DNA from: Pseudomonas alcaliphila JAB1
GTDB taxonomy: Bacteria > Pseudomonadota > Gammaproteobacteria > Pseudomonadales > Pseudomonadaceae
NCBI RefSeq assembly: GCF_001941865.1
Contig: NZ_CP016162.1
Span: 2,542,001 to 2,606,000 of the forward strand
Length of the DNA: 64,000 nucleotides
Direction of reading: 5' to 3'
The stretch's first letter is position 1, and the number at the start of each line of letters is the position of its first letter. Shown one piece after another: positions 16,801 through 25,580 of this stretch. The translations under genes were made by a program, and so were the position numbers. The notes under the pieces are model-generated. The model saw only the letters and a list, made by a program, of their open reading frames with translations, searched no databases and was not told the origin of the DNA.

Positions 16801-18159
16801 ATGTCGCTGTATTCGTTCGTCCGCAATTTCAACTTCAGCCAGGCGCCGCGGCCTACCCGCGAGCTGCTGCAGATCTGTCTGCTGGACATTCTCGGGGTCG
16901 CCGCCGGCGCCCGCGACAACCCCACCAGCCAGCGCCTCAGGCAGTACGCAGTCGAGCACTATCCGGCCGCCGCGCTGTCCAGCCGCCTGTTGTTCGACGG
17001 CCGCCCGGTGCACCCGTTGGGCGCGGCCTGGGCCGGCGGTTTCAGCGTCGACAGCCTGGATGCCCACGAGGGCCACTTCACCTCCAAGGGCCATGCCGGC
17101 GCGACGGTGGTGCCGGCGGTGCTGGCGCTGGTCGACGCCTGCCACCAGCAGGGCAGGGCGATCAGCGGCGAGGAACTGCTCGGCGCCCTGTGCATCGGCT
17201 ACGAAACGGCGTTACGCGCCGGTGCCGCGCTGATGGCGACTGCCCCGGAGTACCACGCCTCAGGCGCGTTCTCCGGGCTCGGCGTGGTCTGCGCCGGCGC
17301 GCGGTTGTTGGGGCTGGACGAGCAAACCTTCCGCCATGCCCTGGGCATCGCCGAGTACTTCGGCCCGCGCTGCCCGATGATGCGCCTGGTCGACCATCCC
17401 TCGATGCTGCGCGACGCCCACGGCGCCGGCGCCTATGCCGGGCTCAATGCCTTGTTTCTCGCTCAGGCGGGCGTCACCGGGGCGCCGGCCGAGACCGTGG
17501 AAACCTCGGCCGTGGCCGCTCAGTGGCACGACCTCGGCCGGCGCTGGGAGATCGATGCGCAGTACTTCAAACCCTGGCCGGTGTGCCGCTGGGCACAACC
17601 GGCGCTGACGGCGATGAGCGCGCTCTTGGCCGAGCATCCGCAGATCGAGGGCGATGCCATCGAGCATATCCGGGTGGAGACCTTCCACGAGTCCATGCGC
17701 TTGCAGGGCCACACCCCGGCCAACGCCGACGAGGCGCAGTACGCCCTGGCGTTCCCCTTGGCGGCGCTGGTCGCGCGGGGCCAGGTCGGTCCGTTGGAAG
17801 TGACCGGCGCGGCGATCCAGGCCGCCGATATCCTCGCTGTCAGCCGGCGCATCGAGATCGTCGAGGCCGACGACCTGTCGGCGCGCTTCCCCAACGAGAT
17901 CCTCTCGCGGGTGACGGTGACGCTCCAGGACGGTCAGTGCTTCGCCAGCCCGATCACCGCGGCCAAGGGCGACCCGGCCAGTGCCATGAGCGCGGCCGAG
18001 TTCAGCGCCAAGTTTCACCTGCTGGCCGGGGTCAGCCTGGGCCAGGCGCGGCGCGAGGCCCTCGAACGGGCCGTCGCCGAACTGCCCGCCAGTAACGATT
18101 GTTCCACGCTGTTCACCCTGTTGTTCACGCCAACCGATGGCATATCAAATCCACTGTAA
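16801..18159 (+). CDS. MmgE/PrpD-family protein
   Basis: A 452-residue protein of the MmgE/PrpD fold. The family signature is visible: DILGVAAGARDNPTSQRL near the start, then SVDSLDAHEGHFTSKGHAGA, where the His-Lys-rich loop is typical, and RLVDHPSMLRDAHGAGAYAG. Members dehydrate or isomerise small hydroxy acids such as 2-methylcitrate. The ATG at 16801 is chosen because the family's usual N-terminus begins there; the frame is open further upstream through the palindromic repeat, which is not expected to be coding. Twelve bases separate it from the SDR that follows, so it probably handles a carbon skeleton late in the same pathway. Confidence 0.85.
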   Translation: MSLYSFVRNFNFSQAPRPTRELLQICLLDILGVAAGARDNPTSQRLRQYAVEHYPAAALSSRLLFDGRPVHPLGAAWAGGFSVDSLDAHEGHFTSKGHAGATVVPAVLALVDACHQQGRAISGEELLGALCIGYETALRAGAALMATAPEYHASGAFSGLGVVCAGARLLGLDEQTFRHALGIAEYFGPRCPMMRLVDHPSMLRDAHGAGAYAGLNALFLAQAGVTGAPAETVETSAVAAQWHDLGRRWEIDAQYFKPWPVCRWAQPALTAMSALLAEHPQIEGDAIEHIRVETFHESMRLQGHTPANADEAQYALAFPLAALVARGQVGPLEVTGAAIQAADILAVSRRIEIVEADDLSARFPNEILSRVTVTLQDGQCFASPITAAKGDPASAMSAAEFSAKFHLLAGVSLGQARREALERAVAELPASNDCSTLFTLLFTPTDGISNPL

Positions 18160-18171
18160 GGAGATTGTCCG

Positions 18172-18939
18172 ATGAGGTTCGCTGAGAAAGTCACCTTGAT
18201 TACCGGCGCCGCAGGCGGTGTTGGCCAGGCCCTGGCCTTGCTGTTCGCCCGCGAGGGCGCACGCCTGATGCTCTCCGACCGCGAGGAGGCCGACTGTGCG
18301 CGGATCGCCGCGCAGGCCCGCGAGCTGGGAGCCGAAGTCGGCTACCTGGCCGGCGACCTGCGCGAGAAGAGCTATTGCGAGGCGCTGGTGAGCACCGCCG
18401 TGGAAACCTTCGGCGGTCTCGACATCGTGCTGAACAACGCCGGCATCATCCCCCGCGGCACCATCGAGGAGACCACCGACCAGATGTGGTTCGACGCCAT
18501 GGGCGTGAACCTCAATGCGGTTTTCTATATCTGCCGCGCGGCGATACCGCATATGCAAGGGCGGCCGGGCGCGGCCGTCGTCAACACCTCCTCGGTATGG
18601 GGCGTGTACCCGGGGCCGGGGCACCTCGCCTATTGCACCAGCAAGGGCGCGGTGGCGGCCTTGAGCAAGAACCTCGGGCGCGACTGTGCGCCGCTGGGCA
18701 TCCGCGTCAACGCGGTGTGCCCGCACGAGATCAACACGCCGATGATCCGCACCGGCTTCATCCGCCGCGGCCTGGACCCGGACAAGGCGGTCGAGGAACT
18801 GAACAAGAGCGTGCCCCTGGGGCGCATCGCCGAGCCGGAAGACATCGCCGACGTGATCGCCTTCCTGGCCTCGCACGAGGCCCGTTATATCGCCGGCGAA
18901 ACCCTCGAAGTGACCGGCGCCAAGCCGGTATCGGGTTGA
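18172..18939 (+). CDS. short-chain dehydrogenase/reductase
   Basis: A 255-residue classical SDR: TGAAGGVGQALA for NAD(P) binding, LNNAGII, the catalytic Ser in NTSSVWG and YCTSKGA with the active Tyr and Lys. RBS AGGAG precedes the ATG. It would reduce or oxidise a hydroxy/keto intermediate. It is translationally close to MmgE upstream and to a second SDR 10 bases downstream, indicating one operon. Confidence 0.9.
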   Translation: MRFAEKVTLITGAAGGVGQALALLFAREGARLMLSDREEADCARIAAQARELGAEVGYLAGDLREKSYCEALVSTAVETFGGLDIVLNNAGIIPRGTIEETTDQMWFDAMGVNLNAVFYICRAAIPHMQGRPGAAVVNTSSVWGVYPGPGHLAYCTSKGAVAALSKNLGRDCAPLGIRVNAVCPHEINTPMIRTGFIRRGLDPDKAVEELNKSVPLGRIAEPEDIADVIAFLASHEARYIAGETLEVTGAKPVSG

Positions 18940-18949
18940 GGAGACGAGC

Positions 18950-19708
18950 ATGCTACTGACTGGAAAGAATGCGCTGGTAACCGGCGGCGGCCGCGGCATC
19001 GGCCGTGGCATCAGCGAGAAACTGCTGGCCGCCGGCGCGCGCGTTCTGGTGGCCCAGCGCCAGGCGCTGGACGCCGAACTGACGGACAACCCGAATGTGT
19101 TCTTCGTCGAGGCGGATCTGGCCGAGTCGGGCGCCCCCGACCTGATCGCCCAGGCTGCCGCCGAACTGCTCGGCGGCATCGACGTGCTGGTGAACAACGC
19201 CGGTTTCATGTTCGAGCGACCGATCGAGGCGATGAGCGAGCAGGACTGGGACCGGATGATGGCCGTCAACCTGCGCGCACCGGCGTTCCTCGCCCGCGCA
19301 CTGCTGCCCCAGATGCGCCAGCGCGGTGGCGGCAGCATCGTCAACATCGGCTCCATCGAAGGCCTGGGCGCCAACCCCGAGCATGCCGCCTACTGTGCCT
19401 CCAAGGCCGGCGTGCATGGCCTGACCCGCGCCCTGGCGGTGGACCTGGGCCGCGATGGGGTGCGCTGCAATGCCATCGCCCCGGGCTGGATCGACTCCGA
19501 CCTGAGCAACGCCTATATCGAGGCTCAGCACGATCCGATTGGCGCACGCAGGGGGCTGCTGGCCATGCACCCGGTCGGCCGCACCGGCACGCCGCAGGAT
19601 GTCGGCGGGGCTGTGGTGTTCCTCGCCTCCGAGGAGGCGGCGTTCATCACCGGCCAGGTACTGGTGGTCGACGGCGGCCGCACGGCCAAGCTGCCCTTGC
19701 CGTTCTGA
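18950..19708 (+). CDS. short-chain dehydrogenase/reductase
   Basis: A 252-residue classical SDR: VTGGGRGIGRGISEKLLAAG, VNNAGF, the catalytic Ser in NIGSIEG and YCASKAGVHG. It ends with the C-terminal VDGGRTAKLP stretch typical of the family. A GAGGAGACGAGC stretch precedes the ATG. It differs clearly from its neighbour, so the two probably act on different intermediates rather than being a recent duplication. Confidence 0.9.
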   Translation: MLLTGKNALVTGGGRGIGRGISEKLLAAGARVLVAQRQALDAELTDNPNVFFVEADLAESGAPDLIAQAAAELLGGIDVLVNNAGFMFERPIEAMSEQDWDRMMAVNLRAPAFLARALLPQMRQRGGGSIVNIGSIEGLGANPEHAAYCASKAGVHGLTRALAVDLGRDGVRCNAIAPGWIDSDLSNAYIEAQHDPIGARRGLLAMHPVGRTGTPQDVGGAVVFLASEEAAFITGQVLVVDGGRTAKLPLPF

Positions 19709-19796
19709 GTCGACGGCGGCGACGGCGACGGCGCGCTGCCGTCGCCGGCCGTTCAGGGTTACCCTGGGTTGGTTTTTCCTGCTTGAGAGCTGCCTG

Positions 19797-20828
19797 ATGA
19801 AATCGTCGTTCGAGAGCGTCCTGAAGGACAAGAACCGGGTGCACCTGGAGCGGGTGCAGTGCGGCGAGTCGAGCATGGCGGTGACCCGGGTCGCCTTCGT
19901 GTTGCTGGACCACTTCTCGATGATGGCCTTCACCGGCGCCGTGGATGCCCTGGTCACGGCCAACCTGATGAGCGCCACGCCGCTCTACGAGGTGCTGGTG
20001 GTCGGAGGCAGCCAAGACGTGGTAGTCAGCGACCTGGGTATCGCCATTTCGGTGGGTTGTCGCCTGGCCGACCTGCAGGAGCGCCAGCAACAGCTGATCG
20101 TGGTCTGCGGCGGTTTTCGCGTGCAGTTGCAAGCCGATCCGTTGCTCAGAACCAAGCTGCGTCAGGCCGATGCCGCCGGCGCCATGCTCGGCGGGCTGTG
20201 GAATGGCGCCTACTTCATCGCCGAGGCGGGGCTGCTGGACGGCTACGAGTGCGCCTTCCACCCCGATGGCCGGGCGATGATGACCGAGCTGTTTCCCAAG
20301 GTAAAAGTAACGGGGCACTCGCATGTGGTCGACCGGCGGCGGATCAGCTGCGCGGGAGCCAACAGCTCCTTAAGCATGATGCTGGAGGTGGTGCGCCGTG
20401 GCACGCGGCAGGAACTGGTGAGCGCGGTGGAGGAGGTGCTGAGTTGCGACAAGATGCGCGAGACCTTCGACGTTTCGGTGGTTTCGATCGATATCGACCC
20501 GACCTTGCCACAATCGCTGAAAACCGCGCTGGAGCTGATGCACAGCAATATCGAAGATCCGATCGGGATCGGCGAGATCGCGCAGTATGCGGGCATTTCC
20601 AGGCGCCATCTGGAGCGCCTGTTTTGCCAGCATGTGAAGGCGACGCCGCCGCGTTACTACCTGGAGTTGCGGCTGACCCACGCGCGTCAGTTGCTGCAGT
20701 ACACCAATAAATCCCTGCTCGAAGTCGCCATTGCCAGCGGTTTCGTGACCTCCTCCCATTTTCAGCGTCGTTTTCGCGAGATGTTTGGCGCTGCACCTGG
20801 GCAGTTTCGTAAGCGCACCAATCCTTGA
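19797..20828 (+). CDS. GlxA/GbdR-type AraC-family activator
   Basis: A 343-residue regulator with an N-terminal DJ-1/PfpI-like domain (VAFVLLDHFSMMAFTGAVDA ... LIVVCGGF ... GGLWNGAYFIAEAGLLDG) and a C-terminal AraC double helix-turn-helix (IGIGEIAQYAGISRRHLERL and LLEVAIASGFVTSSHFQRRF). GbdR and CdhR, the activators of glycine betaine and carnitine catabolism in Pseudomonas, have this same build. That supports a quaternary amine as the cluster's substrate. It is the last gene of the cluster and is followed by island repeats. Confidence 0.88.
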   Translation: MKSSFESVLKDKNRVHLERVQCGESSMAVTRVAFVLLDHFSMMAFTGAVDALVTANLMSATPLYEVLVVGGSQDVVVSDLGIAISVGCRLADLQERQQQLIVVCGGFRVQLQADPLLRTKLRQADAAGAMLGGLWNGAYFIAEAGLLDGYECAFHPDGRAMMTELFPKVKVTGHSHVVDRRRISCAGANSSLSMMLEVVRRGTRQELVSAVEEVLSCDKMRETFDVSVVSIDIDPTLPQSLKTALELMHSNIEDPIGIGEIAQYAGISRRHLERLFCQHVKATPPRYYLELRLTHARQLLQYTNKSLLEVAIASGFVTSSHFQRRFREMFGAAPGQFRKRTNP

Positions 20829-20930
20829 AAATGTCAGGGCTGAGGATTCATCTACAAAGTGACAACCTCTTACCTCCGGGGCGTCCGCGTTAGATTGATC
20901 CCGTTCTACGCTTGCGCTGCGCATGAACCA

Positions 20931-21006
20931 CTGCCGACTAGGGCGACTGAGGCGGTCGTGAAAAATCAGGAAAAATCGCGGAGGCTCCACCCAGCGCAGC
21001 GGCCGG
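20931..21006 (+). repeat. direct repeat flanking hipBA, left copy
   Basis: Begins CTGCCGACTAGGGCGACTGA and includes GCGGTCGTGAAAAA, GAAAAATCGC, GGCTCC and CCAGCGCAGCGGCC. The same string with small differences recurs at 23005-23080 on the other side of the hipBA pair in the same orientation. The rest of 20829-21102 holds nothing recognisable. Confidence 0.75.
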
Positions 21007-21102
21007 GTGGAAACCGTCTATTTTTCTTGATTTTGAGGGGGCAAGAACCCCTGCTCGTGGAGAGGTAGGGGCGTCACCATCGGCTGGTGACGGCATCCAG
21101 AA

Positions 21103-22368
21103 TTACTCGGCGAGGCGAAATGCCGAGGCCATTCGGCCTTGCTCTTTGACGCTGATCCCGAGCTTCTTGGACGCAGGCCGCCAGAGCAGTCGAACCTTAG
21201 TGCGAAAGTCTTCGATGATCTCCAGAGCGTCTTGCTGCTTGAGTCGGAAGTAACCAGCCACCGACAGGGCCAGATCCAGGTCGAGCGCGTTGTCGAACTC
21301 GGAGACGTTGAGCTTCAGCCCATCGGCGTAGGACACTGGATTCATGTCGTAGGCGGCGGATAGCTGCCAGCCCTTGCCTGGGACAAGGATGAAACCATGG
21401 TTGCGCAAGTGGTCATCCGTATTGCTGACCAGCATGTTGAAAACGATGCGCTTCCACAGCTCCTGTAGGTCAGCTTCTGGCGTGGCGCCCTGGCGCATCA
21501 GTACCTCGGCGATTTCCAGGTAGCTGACGCCAGTTGAGTGGTCCTCGCCATCGACGTGCTCCGTCATGGTCATCGCTGAGGCGAAGTGCAGCCGCTCGCC
21601 CGTTGGGGTGCGGTCGAAGCGCTTGACCATGAAACAGTGATGGTTGCTGGCGTACTTCCCCGCAGTGGCCTCTGCCACGCGTAGACCGCAGGCGTTGGCG
21701 AGGATATTGACCACCATCTCCCAGGCGCCGACATCGTGTTCATCGTTGTTGCTGGGAAACTTGGCGATCCACAGGGCATTGTTCGGATCTACCACGCTGG
21801 CCTTTGGCCGGGCGCCACCCAGTGAGCCGCCGGGGGCTATCAGCATGCTCAACCAGTCTCGGCCGTTGCTCATGTCCTCGCCCTGCTCGAAGCGCCTGGA
21901 CGCCTCCTCAAGCTCGCGCATGCTGGTCATCGGCGGTGCGGCCATATCGTGGTGGTTGTCCAGATACGGGCCATCGACATCAGTCTTGAAGCGAATGGCG
22001 CCCACACGGAAGCTGTCGTGCACGCCCAGCAGGTAGTCGGATTCGAACAGCTTCGAGCCTTCTGCGGCCACTCCCGCGCGCACATCCCGTTCATGTCGGC
22101 GTCGCATCAGTAAGCGCCCCCAGCGATCGGGCGAGGCGTCGGCGAAAAGGCCGAAGGTCGCGGCGCCCTGTGCAGGGAACTGACGGCCAGCGAAGGGCTG
22201 GAGTCTCGGGTCAAGCAGTGCCTGATGTGCCAGGCCGGCTAGTGCCGAGTCGACGAATTCGAACTCGAATCGCTCGCTGCCGCGTGTGCGCTGGCAATGC
22301 AGGGTGCCGAGCCTCTGTGGGCCAGCAAGTCCCGCCCAATCGGCGAAGACTAATATCTGGCTAGCCAT
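21103..22368 (-). CDS. HipA-family serine/threonine kinase toxin
   Basis: A 421-residue HipA-like kinase. The N-terminal coupling domain contains [19 protein letters not shown]; the ATP pocket has [13 protein letters not shown] and LWIAKFPS; the catalytic loop is [11 protein letters not shown] and the metal site YDMNP. In the model system HipA phosphorylates glutamyl-tRNA synthetase and drives dormancy. All core motifs appear intact. It overlaps the antitoxin gene by eight bases, the expected order. The pair lies between two direct repeats. Confidence 0.92.
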   Translation of the reverse strand: MASQILVFADWAGLAGPQRLGTLHCQRTRGSERFEFEFVDSALAGLAHQALLDPRLQPFAGRQFPAQGAATFGLFADASPDRWGRLLMRRRHERDVRAGVAAEGSKLFESDYLLGVHDSFRVGAIRFKTDVDGPYLDNHHDMAAPPMTSMRELEEASRRFEQGEDMSNGRDWLSMLIAPGGSLGGARPKASVVDPNNALWIAKFPSNNDEHDVGAWEMVVNILANACGLRVAEATAGKYASNHHCFMVKRFDRTPTGERLHFASAMTMTEHVDGEDHSTGVSYLEIAEVLMRQGATPEADLQELWKRIVFNMLVSNTDDHLRNHGFILVPGKGWQLSAAYDMNPVSYADGLKLNVSEFDNALDLDLALSVAGYFRLKQQDALEIIEDFRTKVRLLWRPASKKLGISVKEQGRMASAFRLAE

Positions 22369-22876
22369 CGAGTTCCTCCATCAACTGGGCCGCCAGGTCG
22401 GCGCCGGTAATGATTTTCTGATCAGCCGGTTTCGCCCTAGAAGGCGTCCTCTTTTCAGCCTTGGACGGCGAGCGCGAGGGCTTGGTGTCTGCCGGTTTCA
22501 TCGAGCTTGGTTCGGTAGGGGGCGGAGTCCGTCGTTGAGGGGCGGGGCCCCTGGCGACCCGGGACCTTGCCGGCGACAGTGCCGTGTCCTGCAGGTGACG
22601 CCCCAGCTCATCGTTCAGCGCGATCTGGGCGATGTCTTTTTCCAGACCCAGCACTTGCAGCACGGCCATGTAGGCACCTAGGGTCACGCCTGCACTGCCT
22701 TGCTCTAGAGACCTGAGTGTCGGCAAAGACATCCCGGCCCGCTCGGCCATCTGTTTAGCAGTGATCTTGCGCCGCTTGCGCGCGAGCATCAGACGCTCGC
22801 CCAGTGCCTCGAGCAGCCGATCAGATGCAGGTAGGAGTGGGGCGGTTCGCTTTGCCATTGGAAAATATTTCTTCAT
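22361..22876 (-). CDS. HipB-like XRE antitoxin with long C-terminal tail
   Basis: A 171-residue protein. An XRE helix-turn-helix ([20 protein letters not shown], then [20 protein letters not shown]) fills the first 90 residues, followed by an unusually long Pro/Ser/Lys-rich disordered tail (about residues 100-155) ending in [16 protein letters not shown]. Classical HipB is about 88 residues, so the tail nearly doubles it. The antitoxin binds its own operator and neutralises HipA. Start 22876 or the internal Met-7 at 22858 are both possible. Confidence 0.85.
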   Translation of the reverse strand: MKKYFPMAKRTAPLLPASDRLLEALGERLMLARKRRKITAKQMAERAGMSLPTLRSLEQGSAGVTLGAYMAVLQVLGLEKDIAQIALNDELGRHLQDTALSPARSRVARGPAPQRRTPPPTEPSSMKPADTKPSRSPSKAEKRTPSRAKPADQKIITGADLAAQLMEELDG

Positions 22877-23004
22877 AAACGTTGAAAAAGTGAAGTGATA
22901 ATAGCATATGCGCTTCGCCTGGAGGCGAGAAATGGCAGAAAAGAAGAATTATCGATTCAATCTAGTCAAGATAATGAATGAATATTTTCATTTGTAGGTG
23001 TCTG

Positions 23005-23080
23005 CTGCCGACTGGAAAGACTAAAGCGGTCGTGAAAAAACAAGAAAAATCGCAGAAGCTCCCATCCAGCGCAGCGGCCA
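23005..23080 (+). repeat. direct repeat flanking hipBA, right copy
   Basis: Begins CTGCCGACTGGAAAGACTAA and matches 20931-21006 in order and strand, including GCGGTCGTGAAAAA and CCAGCGCAGCGGCC. Together the copies bracket about 2.1 kb containing only hipBA. Confidence 0.75.
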
Positions 23081-23089
23081 GGGCGCTGA

Positions 23090-23252
23090 CCGCATGCACC
23101 CCGTTAGCTCAGAACCTTCCTTCCAGGTTTGTTTTCACAGGCAATTTCATTGGCATTTGCCATGGCTCGGGTCAGCCCTGACAACTCGCCTCGGCGAGAA
23201 CCAGGGCCTTTCGGTGATCGATGACCTTGCATCGTCTAGCCACACATTTTCA
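23090..23252. repeat. island hairpin repeat R, copy 2
   Basis: Matches the R copies at 3817-3984 and 27918-28045. The main hairpin is at 23175-23207 (GCCCTGAC, CTCGC, loop, GCGAG, CCAGGGC). It directly follows the end of the DUF3396 gene, so on this side it may act as a transcript barrier between convergent units. Confidence 0.7.
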
Positions 23253-24341
23253 CTAGATGCGCTCGGCCAGACTGTTCGTGGCATTGAGGTGGGGCTCGTT
23301 GCTGATGAGCTTGGTCTGCCAGGCCGCGAGCTCACCGTTTTCGACATCGAGGCGCTTGAGCCACTGATCAGCCGACCAGCCCACCAACCGTAACTCCCCG
23401 TCATGTGAGCCACCATGCAAGGAGCCTACGGTTTCGTAGCGGATGCCCTTGAGTGCATGGTTCAGCAACACATAGGGAGCAGGCCTTGGGTCGTCAGCAT
23501 CTCCGCCAAGGTAGGGGTGAGCGCCTGCTTGAATGACTACGCCGTTGCCGCATTCGTAGAAAGCGAAATGACTCGACGGCAGTTGACCGCGCAGCACGTC
23601 CAGGCCGCCCACCTGATCCAGGCGCACTTGGTCGAGTAAGGTCAGCCAACTGATACTCTTGATCTTGGGGTGCTTGAACGCCGGGCGATTAGCGAGCAAC
23701 GCTGCGGTACCTACATCCAGGCCGGGCATGCGTTGAGCCATAAAGGCTTCGGTGGGTTCATTTTCATCGCGCCGAGTCGGTGACAGGTTGAAGGCCAGGC
23801 CGGCGTAGCCCTGCTCGGGGTTCAGTCGACGGGCGAAGCTCATGAATAGCTGCTGAAAAAACAGGGGATATTGTTCCTGGTAAAGCAGTGGAACCGAGAA
23901 CTCCAGAACGCTTAGGCCGTCCCCCATCTTGGCTTGCCATCCACGCTTGCCGTAGATATCGAAGAGCCATGCGCCGGCATCATGGGCGTTTTTTCCATTG
24001 GTGTAGGAGAAGCTGAGGTGATCATCCTCATCCATCTCCTGCATCATTTCCCGCATCGGCTTCACGTCCGTGTAGGCGATAAGCGGCTTACCCTTGGGGG
24101 GCTCTTCCCGCCACAACCAAGTCAAATGCGGTTCTGCCACCTGCTTGAACTCGTCGAAGCATTGGCAAAGCGCTTCACGTACCAAGGGCGTGTGTGCCTC
24201 TCTGAAGTAGAGTGTGCCGCGCACGCAAAGCACTGCCCCAATGTAGTCCTCCGGGCCGCCTTTCATCAGCAGGTTACCGGGCATCTCCAGTAGGTGAGGC
24301 TGCTTGGCCAGTTCCTCGGCCAGGTCGAATGGTTGTGCCAT
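23253..24341 (-). CDS. type VI immunity protein, DUF3396 family (TsiV-like)
   Basis: A 362-residue cytoplasmic protein with no signal peptide, resembling DUF3396 proteins that neutralise nuclease effectors of type VI secretion systems. Recognisable stretches include LSFSYTNGKNAHDAGAWLFD, VLEFSVPLLY and GYAGLAFNLSP. It starts 15 bases after the stop of the VRR-Nuc-like protein, as expected for an effector-immunity pair. A decayed partial copy of its 3' end is present at 3985-4124. Assignment is from motif memory and gene order, not from a search. Confidence 0.8.
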   Translation of the reverse strand: MAQPFDLAEELAKQPHLLEMPGNLLMKGGPEDYIGAVLCVRGTLYFREAHTPLVREALCQCFDEFKQVAEPHLTWLWREEPPKGKPLIAYTDVKPMREMMQEMDEDDHLSFSYTNGKNAHDAGAWLFDIYGKRGWQAKMGDGLSVLEFSVPLLYQEQYPLFFQQLFMSFARRLNPEQGYAGLAFNLSPTRRDENEPTEAFMAQRMPGLDVGTAALLANRPAFKHPKIKSISWLTLLDQVRLDQVGGLDVLRGQLPSSHFAFYECGNGVVIQAGAHPYLGGDADDPRPAPYVLLNHALKGIRYETVGSLHGGSHDGELRLVGWSADQWLKRLDVENGELAAWQTKLISNEPHLNATNSLAERI

Positions 24342-24356
24342 GGGTGTTCCTCGAAA

Positions 24357-25031
24357 TCAGTAAGCAGGTGCTGGCAGCGGCGGGCGTGGCGAGCGGCCAC
24401 GGGTCAGGATATACATCAGAGCGCTTGCCGCCGCAGCGGCCCAGCCCAGTTGTTCGACAGGTACCTCGGACTGCTGGTTTTCCTGGCTGCAGTCGCACTC
24501 GGTTGATTTCATTTCCACCACTTTTCGCTCATCCCCAGCGATAGCTGCATATGCTTCAGTTTGCTCGCGATTCTTCTGATCCGGTGGGAACTTCATCTCC
24601 ACCACCTGCTTGATATTGTCCTGCGTCGGCGGCTTGTTGGGATCCTTGACGATCACCACGTCGGGTCGGCGAATCATCCCCTTGCCCGGTTTGAAGGGCG
24701 GATGCTCCGGGTCATCATTCCAGTACTTGCTGATCCACCCCGGTATCCAGCCGTGAGTGCTGCTGCCTGTCTGGCTGTCGAGAATGGGCTGCGGCGGGTT
24801 CTTGGTCATGTCGTAGCTGACTTCGGGCCGATAAGGACTATGCCCTTGAAGGGCCTCATTCAGCTCGCCAAGTCGTTGGGCAACACAGGACTGTTTGAGG
24901 TTTTTGCCATCCTGGCTGATGTTAGGTGTGCTGCTGCAGTAGCAGATTGCTGAACACAACACCTTCTTGTCCTGCGGATCGAGTTTAGGCTCCAGCACAC
25001 CTACTGGATTGACCTTGCCAGTCGGGCTCAT
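24357..25031 (-). CDS. VRR-Nuc-like nuclease effector (TseV-like)
   Basis: A 224-residue protein. The PD-(D/E)xK nuclease core is visible: GMIRRPDVVIV supplies the Asp, VVEMKFP the Glu and Lys, and a later Q-AYAAIAG helix completes the VRR-Nuc pattern (about residues 118-170). The first half is a linker with several cysteines; the end has a short hydrophobic stretch (AAAAASALMYIL) before a basic tail. Type VI VRR-Nuc effectors cut branched DNA and kill rivals. It lies 30 bases after a PAAR protein and 15 before its presumed immunity gene. No T6SS structural genes are in the window. Confidence 0.78.
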   Translation of the reverse strand: MSPTGKVNPVGVLEPKLDPQDKKVLCSAICYCSSTPNISQDGKNLKQSCVAQRLGELNEALQGHSPYRPEVSYDMTKNPPQPILDSQTGSSTHGWIPGWISKYWNDDPEHPPFKPGKGMIRRPDVVIVKDPNKPPTQDNIKQVVEMKFPPDQKNREQTEAYAAIAGDERKVVEMKSTECDCSQENQQSEVPVEQLGWAAAAASALMYILTRGRSPRPPLPAPAY

Positions 25032-25061
25032 ACCAACCTTGGGAGAGGCTTGGCTGATCGC

Positions 25062-25580
25062 TCATTGCCGATCCCCCTGAACCAGATCGATATGCAGGGT
25101 TTCAGAGGCGTCGTGATTGACCCAAGAGGTCATGCCTTCTGCATCTGTCGTGTCGATGGCACTCCACCCGCCGCTCGACCAGACTTTCACCCTACGACCG
25201 GCAACAGGTTTGCCGGTCTCCTGGTCGATCAATTGGAAGCGTCCGGAGAAGGGGGCAGTGGAGTTGCTCAGGGGAGCAGGAGGCGTGAAGGCCGCCACGA
25301 CCGAGGCATCGCCGATCAGCACAGTTCCTGAGCCACCGACGATCACATTGCCGTGCGCACCGACACTCCTCAGTGTGGCCGCCGGCAAGCCGTTGATGAA
25401 CACGGTGGAGGCCACCGCTGAAGCGATTGGGCTTCCACAGGCAGAAACGTCAGTCTGCCTGGCTGCTGGCAACCCGTCGAACAGAACGTTGGGCGAGCCG
25501 GCAACGATGGGATTGGTGCCATGGCCTGGCAGCGGGCAGGCCGTAGGGTCGGTAACGCGAGCTGCTGGTTTTCCACTCAT
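25062..25580 (-). CDS. PAAR-domain spike-tip protein with C-terminal extension
   Basis: A 172-residue protein. The PAAR domain fills about residues 1-95 (MSGKPAARVTDPT, then GSPNVLFDGLPAARQTDVSA and HGNVIVGGSGTVLIGD). A C-terminal beta-domain (about 105-172, RFQLIDQETGKPVAGRRVKV) resembles the small carboxypeptidase-like or prealbumin-like extensions found on PAAR carriers. PAAR proteins cap the VgrG spike and carry cargo; this one would load the VRR-Nuc protein encoded next. The start at 25580 has an AAGGA site; the longer open frame upstream is not needed. Confidence 0.88.
   Translation of the reverse strand: MSGKPAARVTDPTACPLPGHGTNPIVAGSPNVLFDGLPAARQTDVSACGSPIASAVASTVFINGLPAATLRSVGAHGNVIVGGSGTVLIGDASVVAAFTPPAPLSNSTAPFSGRFQLIDQETGKPVAGRRVKVWSSGGWSAIDTTDAEGMTSWVNHDASETLHIDLVQGDRQ

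Noticed and set aside
18145..19374. 409-codon minus-strand open frame over the two SDRs
   Set aside because: Both SDRs carry complete active sites on the plus strand; the antisense frame has no domain.
20931..23080. hipBA with repeats as a composite transposon
   Set aside because: The repeats carry no transposase or inverted ends, so only a recombination-type unit is supported.
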